A stretch of 64,000 nt of DNA from NCBI GenBank assembly GCA_965601665.1, contig OZ271833.1, forward strand, positions 1,550,001 through 1,614,000, given 5' to 3'. This document shows, piece by piece, positions 43,997-53,553 of the stretch. Numbering within the stretch: position 1 is the first letter of the stretch; every line of letters starts with the position of its first letter. The notes under the pieces are model-generated. The model did no database searches, was not told the DNA's origin, and saw nothing but the letters and a program-made list of their open reading frames with translations. This stretch comes from JANQNX01 sp965601665 (GTDB lineage: Bacteria; Pseudomonadota; Gammaproteobacteria; Eutrophobiales; Eutrophobiaceae). The translations under genes were made by a program, and so were the position numbers.

Positions 43997-44584
43997 TCAC
44001 CGTTGTATCTCCTGAAGATCTTTTACTACCCACTCAGTAAGAGCTATGAATTCTCTCGCTTCATCTATTGTTACTGGCTCACCGCGACCATGGACCGCAA
44101 TATTTCGCAAATTTGACATGCGCTTTAACAAATCCATTTTTTCTGATGTTAAAAATCCTGCGTTATTAAGATACATAGCATTTTTCATTGGTGGATTGTA
44201 GGCTGGAGAATCTGGTGAGCTAGCGGTGCGCATCATCGCAGCTAATAGCTCTGTTTCGACTGCAGACCAAGCTAATGCAACAGCGGGCTCAGGAAATTCT
44301 TCGAAAAGCCTCTTCGACTCCTCAATAATCTGAGAAGAATCTCTTTTCTCAGATTTTTTCTCAATTACCTTTGGCTTTTTATGTTCGATTAAAACTTGTT
44401 TGGCTTGATCTTCGACTTTTTTAAGCTCCTCACCGAAGTTGAGCTCTAAATCCTTATATTTAAGATTTCTTAGCATAGGTAATAGTGCACTAATTGGTTT
44501 TTTTAAAATTAATACGATTACAATTATGCAAACAGGCCAAGCAAGTGAATCGACTATTTTTGTTATAAAGTTTAACCAATCCAT
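43997..44584 (-). CDS. cassette 3: membrane-anchored HEPN-like protein
   Basis: The 195-residue protein has one N-terminal transmembrane helix (about residues 14-30), a charged coiled-coil-like region (about 45-90) and a C-terminal helical domain. The C-terminal part has PAVALAWSAVETELLAAM and LLKRMSNLRNIAVHG. RNIAVH fits the R-x4-H signature of HEPN domains, many of which are RNases in toxin or defence systems. The membrane anchor plus HEPN-like end suggests an immunity or stress effector, but this is inference. Its stop lies just beyond attC3. Confidence 0.7.
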   Translation of the reverse strand: MDWLNFITKIVDSLAWPVCIIVIVLILKKPISALLPMLRNLKYKDLELNFGEELKKVEDQAKQVLIEHKKPKVIEKKSEKRDSSQIIEESKRLFEEFPEPAVALAWSAVETELLAAMMRTASSPDSPAYNPPMKNAMYLNNAGFLTSEKMDLLKRMSNLRNIAVHGRGEPVTIDEAREFIALTEWVVKDLQEIQR

Positions 44585-44604
44585 ATTCGTATGATGCTCG
44601 TATT

Positions 44605-44669
44605 CACCTAACGAATAAACTCACGGGCGGCCCTTTGCGCCGTCCGTGTGGAGTGATTGTTTATGTTGC
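44605..44669 (-). repeat. attC site 4
   Basis: Minus strand: GCAACATAAAC, AATCACTCCACACGGACGG, central CGC-AAAG-GGCCGCC, CGTGAGTTTATT, then CGTTAGGTG. One extra A separates its left box from a perfect partner of the cassette 4 junction (GTTATGTTGC). Confidence 0.85.
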
Positions 44670-45134
44670 ATTTGACTGCACATATGTTTCAAGAGATACC
44701 AATCGTGAAAATTCAAAAAATAATAATCCATATAGCAATAAAGACTTACCATATTGCGCAGACAGAACTAGAGCCCCGATACCACTACCAACTACGGCAA
44801 CCATAGTAGCGACACTAAAGACTACGCCCAGAGCTAACATCGCCAAACCAATTTTCCGCAGCACCGTATTAAAGCGACTATTATAAATTAATACGAGCGG
44901 TTTGGTACCGCGCACAACAACATAGGCGCGGTGAATAAGTACAATAGCAACTGCTACTTTAATCACGATACTTAAAATCAGAATTAGAGTGCCAACACCG
45001 CTAGTATGTGAAAAATTTTTAAAGGCATAATCGATGTATGATGCCCCAGGGACTAACACTAGAATTAAAGAAGAGGAGTAAACCATGCGTGTAAACTTTC
45101 CTGCTTTTTCTGGCTTATTTGATTGTGTATTCAC
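44661..45134 (-). CDS. cassette 4: polytopic membrane protein, unknown
   Basis: The 157-residue protein has about four transmembrane helices (near residues 18-36, 46-67, 92-112 and 118-138). A short basic N-terminus precedes them. The GTG start at 45134 has GAGGA 9 nt upstream. The stop lies in attC4. It is the cassette nearest the integrase remnant, so by integron logic the last acquired. I recognise no family. Confidence 0.7.
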   Translation of the reverse strand: MNTQSNKPEKAGKFTRMVYSSSLILVLVPGASYIDYAFKNFSHTSGVGTLILILSIVIKVAVAIVLIHRAYVVVRGTKPLVLIYNSRFNTVLRKIGLAMLALGVVFSVATMVAVVGSGIGALVLSAQYGKSLLLYGLLFFEFSRLVSLETYVQSNAT

Positions 45135-45168
45135 TATATTTATTCCTCAAATTTTATTGCAACATAAC

Positions 45169-45470
45169 AGTATGTTAGGGAGACCATTTTTCGGATAATG
45201 TTATATAGCTGTTTTGGCAGGGCATGTTGATAATCTCCTTATAATCAAATGTTTATTAAATGTAGTCTACATTATTCTCAATATCCAGCAGGCTCACTTT
45301 GCTGTTTTCAATAATAAAATGCAGTAGGCCATGTATATTGAGAGTTTGTCATTATTGTATTTTTTATCAATCACTTAAGTCGCGGTAGTCGTTATGCAAT
45401 GGCGTACTTGCCTGTCGGGCTTTACCTGAAAATCCAGCCTGGCTATCGTCGTTAACTTACTAGTTCAAGG
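45169..45470. other. region between cassette array and integrase remnant (attI candidate)
   Basis: AT-rich and non-coding as far as I can see. In a working integron the attI site and the Pc promoter would lie here or in the integrase gene. The junction reads ACATACT-GTTATG on the minus strand. A short frame (MAYLPVGLYLKIQ...) near 45400-45455 shows no integrase features. No attI family was recognised. Confidence 0.4.
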
Positions 45471-45611
45471 ATGGTGCTGAAGTCACCTATTGAGGAAAAA
45501 ATACGGGCGCTGCGCGCATCCAGGCCAAAAAAACTACTCACCGTACTGAGCAAGGAAGAGGTTCAAACCCTGTTTTCAAGATGCTGCCTAAACACAAGCT
45601 GTAATGTTTAG
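45471..45611 (+). pseudogene. integron-type tyrosine recombinase (IntI) remnant
   Basis: The 46-codon frame encodes VLKSPIEEKIRALRASRP-KKLLTVLSKEEVQTLFSR before diverging and stopping (TAG 45609-45611). The pattern VLxxP..., RP+KLxTVLSxEEV matches the linker and the start of the catalytic domain of integron integrases. The rest of both domains, including the Arg-His-Arg-Tyr catalytic set, is missing. It reads away from the cassettes, which is the canonical geometry. Family assignment rests on one short segment. Confidence 0.6.
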
Positions 45612-45668
45612 TTCAGCAATGCTTCAGCGCCTGTAACGGGATTAGAATATGTCGTCAATACATTGCAG

Positions 45669-46604
45669 TTAAAAACGGGAACCGAATTCCTTTTTGTAGC
45701 GCTGTTTGAATTCGTCCAGCGTAAAGCTGTGGTTTTGCGTGCCATGCTGTTCAATCTTGATGGCGCCCATGAGGGACGCAATACGACCAGTTGTTTCCCA
45801 GTCCATGTCATTGGTCAAACCATACAACAGCCCCGCCCGGTAGGCATCGCCGCAGCCGGTAGGATCGGTTACAGAGCCCGGTGTCGCAACCGGGATCTCG
45901 TAGGTGACGCCATCGGCATAGATGAGCGAACCTTCGCTACCCCGGGTGACAATCAATGCGTCGAGGCGTTCACTGATTCGATTTGCATCCAGTCCGGTTC
46001 GATCCTGCATCAATTCCCATTCGTAATCATTGACAGTCAACCAGGTTGCTTTCTCAATGAAGTCAACCAGTTCATCGCCATTAAACATGGGCATGCCCTG
46101 CCCCGGATCAAAAATAAACGGGATACCCGCATCGGCAAACTGGGTAGCGTGTTGCAACATACCATCCCTGCCATCAGGTGAGATGATCCCCATGGTACAA
46201 CCCTGCACGTCATTAATGTTGTTGCGATGTGATTCGTTCATGGCGCCCGGGTGAAACGCGGTAATCTGGTTGTCTTGCAGATCGGTGGTAATAAATGCCT
46301 GTGCCGTGTAGGCATCATCAATGGTCTTGATAAAACAACGACCGACCTTATTGTCGTCTATCCATGTCTGGTAAGGCTCAAAATCCTTGCCTACCGTGGC
46401 CATTGGTATACCCAGGCCTGGTTCAAGCAGGTTCAGGTTATAGGCGATGTTGCCGGCACAACCGCCAAACTCACGGCGCATTTCCGGGACCAGGAAAGAA
46501 ACATTCAGAATATGCACTTTTTCCGGCAATATATGGTGCTTGAACTCGTCGGGGAACACCATGATATGGTCGTAGGCCATCGAGCCACAGATTAAAACGG
46601 TCAT
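45669..46604 (-). CDS. PfkB-family carbohydrate/nucleoside kinase
   Basis: The 311-residue kinase has the N-terminal GSMAYDHIM, the substrate loop RREFGGCAGNIAYNL, and the PfkB signature DPTGCGDAYRAGLLYGL with the catalytic aspartate. Sequence style resembles adenosine-kinase-like members annotated in gammaproteobacteria, but the substrate cannot be fixed by motif. ATG at 46604 has GAGGA upstream and is preferred over 46610. It is single, beside the integron remnant. Confidence 0.88.
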   Translation of the reverse strand: MTVLICGSMAYDHIMVFPDEFKHHILPEKVHILNVSFLVPEMRREFGGCAGNIAYNLNLLEPGLGIPMATVGKDFEPYQTWIDDNKVGRCFIKTIDDAYTAQAFITTDLQDNQITAFHPGAMNESHRNNINDVQGCTMGIISPDGRDGMLQHATQFADAGIPFIFDPGQGMPMFNGDELVDFIEKATWLTVNDYEWELMQDRTGLDANRISERLDALIVTRGSEGSLIYADGVTYEIPVATPGSVTDPTGCGDAYRAGLLYGLTNDMDWETTGRIASLMGAIKIEQHGTQNHSFTLDEFKQRYKKEFGSRF

Positions 46605-46680
46605 GAACACTTTCCTCTACAGGCTAAACTCGCTGCAATATAACATCGATTGATATTTTTTTCCGGGAAGCAACCAGACG

Positions 46681-47328
46681 ATGAGCCTGATGCAATCAAT
46701 AACGGCAGGAACAACACTGTTTGCATTTATCGTTTACACAGTATGTATCATGATTGCTTTGCCCGTCTTTGAAATCGTCCATGAAAAACTGGAACATGGC
46801 ACGTTGCAATTTGCGTGGGACAAGATTGGCATGCCGGTGCTGCGCACTTTCCTGTTACTGTTTTTTCTTTTCCTCGTGTATCCATTGAATTTTGGGCTGG
46901 GCGAAGCCGCAACTTTTTCTGAACTCCTTTCCGCAAGACAGGGGCGGTTTGACTTGCTGTTTAATATCATTTTCCTGGTGACGTTCGTATACCCGGTGCT
47001 ACCGATAATTGGAAAAGCAGATGCGTTTATGATCCCTGCGCAGGGCTTGATTGCCAGTGCCTTGTTGTTTCGCTGGTTGTGCCAGCAACAGGGATTGGAA
47101 AATTACTCGCTGTTTCCATCATCAATGTCGACCTTGATTATTCTTGTTATTGCCGTTGCAGGTTATGCGCTCGCGAAAGTGACTGCGCAACACGCGGGCG
47201 AATGGCTGGATAAAGTGACACACAGGGAAGGCTACAGGATACTAATGTTCCAGGCAGTGCTAATGGTCATGCAAAGCCCGATTATATTCATATACGGGCA
47301 TGCACTCGGCAAACAGCTTATCAGGTAA
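46681..47328 (+). CDS. conserved-looking inner-membrane protein, unknown
   Basis: The 215-residue protein has about five or six hydrophobic helices (near 8-30, 50-72, 92-110, 118-135, 148-165 and 188-208). Arg and Lys fall mainly in short loops. No transporter or enzyme motif was recognised. Its stop overlaps the convergent uvrA end by 8 bp. It is divergent from the PfkB kinase. Confidence 0.7.
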   Translation: MSLMQSITAGTTLFAFIVYTVCIMIALPVFEIVHEKLEHGTLQFAWDKIGMPVLRTFLLLFFLFLVYPLNFGLGEAATFSELLSARQGRFDLLFNIIFLVTFVYPVLPIIGKADAFMIPAQGLIASALLFRWLCQQQGLENYSLFPSSMSTLIILVIAVAGYALAKVTAQHAGEWLDKVTHREGYRILMFQAVLMVMQSPIIFIYGHALGKQLIR

Positions 47329-50197
47329 TCAAATCGGACTTCTTTTTCGTATTACGTGCAGGCGGTTTGCTGCTCTGCTTTAGCAGCGGCTTCAAAAAAT
47401 AACCGGTATAGGATTTTTTCTCGGCAGCGACCTGTTCCGGCGTGCCGGTAGCAATAATCTGCCCACCGCCATCGCCACCTTCAGGACCCAGATCCACGAT
47501 CCAGTCCGCCGTTTTGATCACATCCAGGTTATGTTCTATGACGATGATGGTATTACCATGATCTCTCAACCGGTGCAGGATATCGAGCAGCTGCTGGATA
47601 TCATGGAAGTGCAAACCGGTGGTTGGCTCATCGAGTATATAAAGTGTCTTGCCGGTATCACGTTTGGATAATTCTTTAGACAGTTTGACGCGCTGGGCCT
47701 CACCACCTGACAGCGTGGTGGCATTTTGGCCGAGTCGAATGTAAGACAGCCCAACATCCATCAGGGTTTGCAGTTTCCTGGCAATCACAGGCACGGCATC
47801 AAAAAATTCGCGTGCCTCTTCCACGCTCATGTCCAGCGCCTCGTGAATATTCTTGCCCTTGTAGCGAATATCCAGTGTTTCCCGGTTATAGCGTTTGCCC
47901 TTGCAAACATCACAGGGGACATAGATATCCGGAAGAAAATGCATCTCCACCTTGATCAGTCCATCACCCTGGCAGGCTTCACAGCGACCACCTTTTACAT
48001 TGAAGCTAAACCTGCCTGGCTTGTAGCCACGCGAGCGTGCCTCGGGTGTGGCCGCGTACAGTTCACGGATCGGGGTAAATAAACCGGTGTAGGTTGCCGG
48101 GTTTGAGCGTGGCGTCCTGCCGATCGGACTCTGGTCAATATCAACGACCTTGTCGAAGTGTTCCATGCCTGCAACCGCACGATGTGTCGCAGGCGTGGTA
48201 TTGGCGCGGTTCAATTCCCGCGCCGCTACCTTATACAAGGTGTCATTAATCAATGTTGATTTACCGGAACCGGAAACCCCGGTAATGCAGGTCATTAACC
48301 CAACCGGTATCGTGAGATCGATCTGTTTCAGGTTGTTCGCCTCTGCTTCCTTCAGTTCCAGGAGTTGCATGGGATTGTAAGGTGTCCGTTCTTTCGGCAC
48401 CTGGATTGCTTTCTTGCCTGACAGGTAATCACCAGTCAACGAATGCTTACTGCTGGCAATCTGTTTGGGCGTGCCCTCGGCGACAATCTGACCACCGTGT
48501 ACGCCAGCGCCAGGACCAATATCAATCACATGATCCGCTGCATTAATTGCCTCTTCATCATGCTCTACCACGATAACTGTATTACCCAGGTCGCGCAGGT
48601 GATACAAAGTTTGCAGCAAACGCTGGTTATCGCGCTGATGTAAGCCAATGGAAGGTTCATCCAGCACGTACATGACCCCGACGAGCCCTGCGCCTATCTG
48701 GCTGGCAAGCCGTATACGTTGTGCTTCGCCGCCGGACAGCGTTTCGGCGCTACGTTGCAGCGTCAGGTAATCCAGTCCAACGTTGACAAGAAAACGCAAA
48801 CGGTCATTCACCTCTTTCAGAATCTTGACGGCAATCTTGCCACGGGCGCCTTCCAGTTCCATGTCGGCAAAGAAATCCCTGGCCTTTGCAACCGGCATCG
48901 CCGTCACCTCGGGTAACGTGATGTCTTCAATAAAGACATGACGCGCCGCCTGGTTTAGTCTTGTGCCGTTACACGCGGGGCATGGCTTATTCGTCTGGTA
49001 CTTGGCCAGTTCCTCGCGCACCATGATCGAATCGGTTTCCGTGTAACGACGCTGCAGGTTGGGGATGACACCTTCAAACGGGTGTTTGCGAATCACGGAT
49101 CGTTTGCGATCGCGAAAATACTCGAACTCGATATCTTCATCACCGCTGCCATGTAATAACACATTCTGTATCTTTTCCGGCAATTCGTTAAACGGTGTGT
49201 CGAGTTCAAACTTGTAGTGGCGGGCAAGGCACTGGATCATCTGGTAGTAATACGCGTTACGCCTGTCCCAGCCCTTTATCGCTCCACCCGGCAAACTGAG
49301 GTCCGGGTTCTGCACCACCCGATCGGCATCAAAAAACTGGATAATACCCAGGCCATCACAACGGTCGCAGGCCCCGGCCGGGTTGTTAAACGAAAACAGG
49401 CGCGGCTCCAGTTCATTTAAACTATACCCGCATTGTGTGCAGGCATAGCGCGAGGAAAAAAGCTGCGCTTCGCCATCGTCATCCGACATCGGGACCAGTA
49501 GGGCGATACCCTCGGACAAGCGCAAGACCGTTTCGAACGACTCGGTCAAACGCAAGCGCAGGTCTTCCCTGACCTTGAAGCGGTCGACGACGACTTCGAT
49601 AGTATGTTTCTTATGTAGCTCCAGGGGCGGCACCTCATCCAGCTCCATGATCACGCCATTCACCCGCGCCCGGATAAATCCCTCCGAGCGCAGTCGCTCA
49701 AACACCTGCACGTGCTCACCTTTTCGGTCCTGCACCACGGGCGCCAGCAACATGAGCCGCTGCCCTTCCGGTCTTGCCAATACCTGGTCCACCATTTGCG
49801 AGATCGTCTGTGCTTCCAGTAGCGAATTGTGTTCCGGACAACGCGGCTGACCAACCCGCGCGAACAGCAGGCGCAGGTAGTCGTAGATTTCAGTGATCGT
49901 ACCTACCGTTGAGCGCGGGTTGTGCGAGGTGGTTTTTTGTTCAATCGATATCGCAGGCGACAGTCCCTCGATGTGATCCACATCGGGCTTTTCCATCATG
50001 GACAGGAACTGCCTGGCGTAGGCCGACAGTGATTCCACGTAGCGGCGCTGACCGTCAGCATATATCGTATCGAAGGCCAGCGATGACTTGCCTGAACCGG
50101 AAATACCAGTCACGACAATCAATTTATCGCGCGGAATATCAAGATCGACGTTCTTGAGATTGTGCGTGCGAGCGCCGCGAATAAGTATTTTATCCAT
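47321..50197 (-). CDS. uvrA: excinuclease ABC subunit A
   Basis: The 958-residue protein has two ABC ATPase modules. Walker A motifs are GISGSGKSS (about residue 31) and GVSGSGKST (about 650); signatures are LSGGEAQRIRLASQ and LSGGEAQRVKLSKE. Zinc fingers CTQCGYSLNE...CDRC and CEACQGDG...CDVCKG are intact. UvrA finds helix-distorting DNA lesions and loads UvrB in nucleotide excision repair. It is divergent from an MFS gene, an arrangement with ssb seen in pseudomonads and relatives. Confidence 0.98.
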   Translation of the reverse strand: MDKILIRGARTHNLKNVDLDIPRDKLIVVTGISGSGKSSLAFDTIYADGQRRYVESLSAYARQFLSMMEKPDVDHIEGLSPAISIEQKTTSHNPRSTVGTITEIYDYLRLLFARVGQPRCPEHNSLLEAQTISQMVDQVLARPEGQRLMLLAPVVQDRKGEHVQVFERLRSEGFIRARVNGVIMELDEVPPLELHKKHTIEVVVDRFKVREDLRLRLTESFETVLRLSEGIALLVPMSDDDGEAQLFSSRYACTQCGYSLNELEPRLFSFNNPAGACDRCDGLGIIQFFDADRVVQNPDLSLPGGAIKGWDRRNAYYYQMIQCLARHYKFELDTPFNELPEKIQNVLLHGSGDEDIEFEYFRDRKRSVIRKHPFEGVIPNLQRRYTETDSIMVREELAKYQTNKPCPACNGTRLNQAARHVFIEDITLPEVTAMPVAKARDFFADMELEGARGKIAVKILKEVNDRLRFLVNVGLDYLTLQRSAETLSGGEAQRIRLASQIGAGLVGVMYVLDEPSIGLHQRDNQRLLQTLYHLRDLGNTVIVVEHDEEAINAADHVIDIGPGAGVHGGQIVAEGTPKQIASSKHSLTGDYLSGKKAIQVPKERTPYNPMQLLELKEAEANNLKQIDLTIPVGLMTCITGVSGSGKSTLINDTLYKVAARELNRANTTPATHRAVAGMEHFDKVVDIDQSPIGRTPRSNPATYTGLFTPIRELYAATPEARSRGYKPGRFSFNVKGGRCEACQGDGLIKVEMHFLPDIYVPCDVCKGKRYNRETLDIRYKGKNIHEALDMSVEEAREFFDAVPVIARKLQTLMDVGLSYIRLGQNATTLSGGEAQRVKLSKELSKRDTGKTLYILDEPTTGLHFHDIQQLLDILHRLRDHGNTIIVIEHNLDVIKTADWIVDLGPEGGDGGGQIIATGTPEQVAAEKKSYTGYFLKPLLKQSSKPPARNTKKKSDLIT

Positions 50198-50272
50198 GAG
50201 ATTTCACTAAATCAGAAGCAACCTGTTAATATAAATTCTTTTTCAAGCGCAAGCCAAACTAATTTCTCATCC

Positions 50273-51487
50273 ATGACTAAAACGTCCATGTCAGCTGCTG
50301 AGCTGAGAGCCGCCATTACGCTTGCCATGGTGTTTTTCCTGCGTATGCTGCCGTTATTCATGGTATTACCTGTACTGGCGATGGCGGGCAGTGACTTGAC
50401 CGATGCGACACCGGAACTGCTCGGACTGGCACTGGGTATTAACGGCTTGACGCAGGCCGGCCTGCAAATTCCTTTTGGCATGTTATCGGATCGTTATGGC
50501 CGCAAGATGGTCATCAGCGCCGGACTCTGCCTGTTTGTCGCCGGTAGTCTTCTGGCAGGCATGTCAGAGTCTGTGTTCGGTCTAATTGCCGGTCGCGCAT
50601 TACAGGGGGCAGGCGCTGTTTCCGCAGCCAGCATGGCGCTGGCAGCCGACCTGTCACGTGAGGAAACCCGAACCAGGATGATGGCAGTAATCGGCATCAG
50701 TATCGGTCTGGCCTTTCCCATCGCCTTTATTGTCGGTCCCCTGTTGTTCAGTTCCATGGGACTCAGCGGACTGTTTTATATCAGCGCCTGTTGCGGGGTG
50801 TTCGCCATTATGTTGTTACTGTTTGTAGTGCCGTCGCCTGCAAAACTCACTGCCAGTACAAATATCAAATGGGCCAATGTGGTAAAACTTGTAAAAACGC
50901 CATACCTGTTAAAGCTTGATATCAGCATCTTTGTCACGCACCTGTTATTGATGGCCAACTTCGTCGTGATACCCGTCGCCTTCCGCGATATTGCCGGCGT
51001 GGCTACCGAGCAGCACTGGCAGATGTACCTGGTGGTACTGGTTGTCTCCTTGTTCATTACTGTGCCGCTGATCCTGGTAGGTGAAAGACGCAAGATTGTC
51101 ATGCCGTTTATGCTTGCCAGTATCGTGATGGTAATGGTGTCGCAGGCCGGCTTTTACCTGTTTGCACCCACCGTGGCGACGCTGGTGGTGCTGCTGGTGT
51201 TTTTCTTTGGTGCGTTTAATTACCTTGAAGCCCTGCTACCGTCCGAGATTTCCAAGAATATCGATCCGGGCCTGAAGGGCACGGCACTTGGGATTTTTTC
51301 AGCATCACAGTTTATCGGCATCTTTTGTGGCGGCGCTGCCGGTGGTGTAATTTATCAACATGCGGGGATGTCAGGCGTACACCTGTTCTGTGTCGGCCTT
51401 GCTGCCGCGTGGTTAATCGTGGTTTTCCTGCTGCCAAACACAACGGTGCCAACCACGAAAAATACGCTTGAAGAAGAAGCGGTCTAA
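50273..51487 (+). CDS. MFS transporter (YajR-like drug/proton antiporter)
   Basis: The 404-residue protein has 12 predicted helices and the MFS loop 2-3 motif GMLSDRYGRKMV (about residue 70). It contains a RALQGAGAVSAASMALAADL stretch (motif C region), typical of drug:H+ antiporters. ATG at 50273 is chosen, because the region from an earlier start at 50162 overlaps the uvrA start and lacks hydrophobicity. Location between uvrA and ssb is the known gammaproteobacterial order. The substrate is unknown. Confidence 0.88.
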   Translation: MTKTSMSAAELRAAITLAMVFFLRMLPLFMVLPVLAMAGSDLTDATPELLGLALGINGLTQAGLQIPFGMLSDRYGRKMVISAGLCLFVAGSLLAGMSESVFGLIAGRALQGAGAVSAASMALAADLSREETRTRMMAVIGISIGLAFPIAFIVGPLLFSSMGLSGLFYISACCGVFAIMLLLFVVPSPAKLTASTNIKWANVVKLVKTPYLLKLDISIFVTHLLLMANFVVIPVAFRDIAGVATEQHWQMYLVVLVVSLFITVPLILVGERRKIVMPFMLASIVMVMVSQAGFYLFAPTVATLVVLLVFFFGAFNYLEALLPSEISKNIDPGLKGTALGIFSASQFIGIFCGGAAGGVIYQHAGMSGVHLFCVGLAAAWLIVVFLLPNTTVPTTKNTLEEEAV

Positions 51488-51577
51488 AGCGAAAATGAAA
51501 CCCGAATACGCAACCTGAACAGGTTGCTTAACTTTACTCCGGAAATCGATTCCAACCACCCCAGGGAGACAGGCAGA

Positions 51578-52036
51578 ATGGCACGCGGTATAAATAAAGT
51601 CATACTTATTGGTAACTTAGGTAACGATCCGGATATTCGTTACACGGGCAGCGGTGCAGCTGTCGCGAACATTAGCCTGGCAACCGCGGAATCATGGCGC
51701 GACAAGGACAGTGGTGAACAACAGGAACGTACCGAGTGGCATCGCATCGTGTTTTTTGGACGCCTGGCAGAAATTGCCGGCGAATACCTGCGCAAGGGCT
51801 CACAAATCTACGTTGAAGGCCGCCTGCAAACACGCAAGTGGCAGGACAAGGAAGGTAACGATCGCTATACAACCGAGATCGTTGGCAATGAAATGCAAAT
51901 GCTTGGCGGACGCGCCAGCGCTGGCAGCGCCAGTTATAACGACAGCGCCCCGGCCCAGCGGCCGGCGAGTAATCCGCAACCACAGCCTGCTACCAGCGGC
52001 GCCAGTGACGATTTTGACGACGATATTCCTTTCTAG
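51578..52036 (+). CDS. ssb: single-stranded DNA-binding protein
   Basis: The 152-residue protein has an OB fold from MARGINKVILIGNLGNDP to about residue 110, with EWHRIVFFGRLAEI and YVEGRLQTRKW. A Gln/Pro/Ser-rich linker leads to the acidic tip DDFDDDIPF, which binds partner proteins such as helicases and exonuclease I. ATG at 51578 has GGGAGA upstream and starts the conserved sequence; the earlier reading from 51524 is unlikely. Confidence 0.97.
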   Translation: MARGINKVILIGNLGNDPDIRYTGSGAAVANISLATAESWRDKDSGEQQERTEWHRIVFFGRLAEIAGEYLRKGSQIYVEGRLQTRKWQDKEGNDRYTTEIVGNEMQMLGGRASAGSASYNDSAPAQRPASNPQPQPATSGASDDFDDDIPF

Positions 52037-52098
52037 ACATCCCCTTTTTCTTCATCAGACTCTTCAATAGCCAGCGTTAATGGCGCCTGACATACCGT

Positions 52099-53553
52099 AT
52101 GGCAATTACGACAAACATTAACCTGCTGAAATTCAGGCGCACCAAGATCATCGCCACGCTTGGGCCTGCCAGCAGTGATGCCGAGCGGATTACCCGTCTT
52201 ATCAACGCCGGCGTCAATGTCTTCCGACAAAATATGTCGCATGGCGACCACGACTACCATCGAAAAACCTACACCCTGGTAAGAGAGATTGCCGACGAGC
52301 TGGAGCAACCGGTTGGCATCCTGGCGGATTTGTGTGGCCCGAAAATCAGGACCGGTAAATTCAACAACGACGGCATAGAACTGGAAGACAACGCCACGGT
52401 TATCGTAACCACCCGCGATGTTATGGGTGAGCCCGGTTTAATCCCTTCACAATATGCCGCGCTGGCGGATGACGTGGAGCCCGGTGACCGTATCCTGCTG
52501 GCGGACGGTAACCTTGAGCTTGCCGTGCAAAAAATTGAAGGCACTGAAATCAGCTGTACCGTGATCTTTGGTGGCAAACTGGGTAATCACAAGGGTATTA
52601 ACCTGCCGGGCGTAAAGGTATCTGCGCCGTCACTAACAGAAAAAGACATTGCTGATGCACAACTGGCACTGGACCTCGGCGTTGATTTCCTGGCGCTTTC
52701 GTTCGTGCGTTCTGCCGACGACATAAAGGACCTGCGCAAGCTGATCGATGCGCATCCGCATACAGCGAACATCATCGCCAAGATAGAAAAACCGGAAGCA
52801 TTGGAAGAAGCCATTGCCATTATCGAGGCATCTGACGGCATCATGGTTGCCCGTGGCGATCTCGGTGTTGAGTTAAGCCCCGAGCAGGTACCGGTTGCGC
52901 AACACCAGTTGATCGACCTCGCCCGGAAAAAATACAAGCCTGTCATCGTCGCCACGCAAATGCTGGAATCGATGATTGATAATGCGCGCCCGACACGTGC
53001 GGAAGTCACCGACGTATCGAACGCGGTCACGCTCGGTACGGATGCCATCATGCTGTCCGGCGAGACAGCGGTAGGCACCTACCCGATAGACGCGGTGAAG
53101 ATGATGGATCGTGTCGCCAGGCATACCGAGGCGTATCTCTGGTCACAAAATGCCTACAGTGGGCGTATCACCGAAAATCATACGACGGATGCCATTCCTG
53201 TCTGGGAAGCGGTTGCCAACTCCATGGTGCACATGGCGCATGACATGAAGGTGCGGGCAGTACTGGTTATTTCCAGCAGCGGCATGTCTGCAGCAACCAT
53301 GAGTTCGGCCCGCCCGGCCGCCCCCGTCGTGGCAATTACCGGAAGTAAAGACGTATGTCGCAGGATGGCGTTACTGTGGAGTGTCATCCCGACGCAATCC
53401 GATATGGCAGGAAAAATAAACCCTAATCAGCTGGCTAAACAGGTTGCCGAGGAAAACAACATGGTCAGTCCCGGCGATAAGGTATTACTGGTCAGGGGTT
53501 TTCACGCAGAAGACGAGATGAATACCCCGTCAGTGACAGTACTGACAATCTAG
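52099..53553 (+). CDS. pyk: pyruvate kinase
   Basis: The 484-residue enzyme makes pyruvate and ATP from phosphoenolpyruvate. Motifs are TKIIATLGPAS, GPKIRTGKF, IIAKIEKPEALE with the catalytic lysine, MVARGDLGVE and ATQMLESMI. The substrate segment reads RQNMSHG where RLNFSHG is usual; the Arg, Asn and Ser contacts are retained. A C-terminal effector domain is present. The ribosome-binding site is weak. It converges by 4 bp with the DUF934 gene. Confidence 0.95.
   Translation: MAITTNINLLKFRRTKIIATLGPASSDAERITRLINAGVNVFRQNMSHGDHDYHRKTYTLVREIADELEQPVGILADLCGPKIRTGKFNNDGIELEDNATVIVTTRDVMGEPGLIPSQYAALADDVEPGDRILLADGNLELAVQKIEGTEISCTVIFGGKLGNHKGINLPGVKVSAPSLTEKDIADAQLALDLGVDFLALSFVRSADDIKDLRKLIDAHPHTANIIAKIEKPEALEEAIAIIEASDGIMVARGDLGVELSPEQVPVAQHQLIDLARKKYKPVIVATQMLESMIDNARPTRAEVTDVSNAVTLGTDAIMLSGETAVGTYPIDAVKMMDRVARHTEAYLWSQNAYSGRITENHTTDAIPVWEAVANSMVHMAHDMKVRAVLVISSSGMSAATMSSARPAAPVVAITGSKDVCRRMALLWSVIPTQSDMAGKINPNQLAKQVAEENNMVSPGDKVLLVRGFHAEDEMNTPSVTVLTI

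Larger units (their letters stand above)
42924..45168 (-). mobile_element. integron cassette array (four cassettes, four attC sites) next to a broken integrase
   Basis: Four ~60-bp imperfect palindromes of very similar sequence follow each of four minus-strand genes. The cassettes, bounded by G|TT crossover points, are 42929-43401, 43402-43937, 43938-44611 and 44612-45167. In every cassette the outer box of its attC is the reverse complement of the box at its own 5' junction (for example GTTATGCC with GGCATAAC), the diagnostic property of a circularised cassette. A divergent integrase remnant lies at 45471-45611. No working integrase is in the window, so the array is stranded. Confidence 0.88.

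Noticed and set aside
45400..45455. Short frame MAYLPVGLYLKIQ... just before the integrase remnant, considered as the integrase N-terminus
   Set aside because: No resemblance to the N-terminal core-binding domain of integron integrases and a stop separates the frames.
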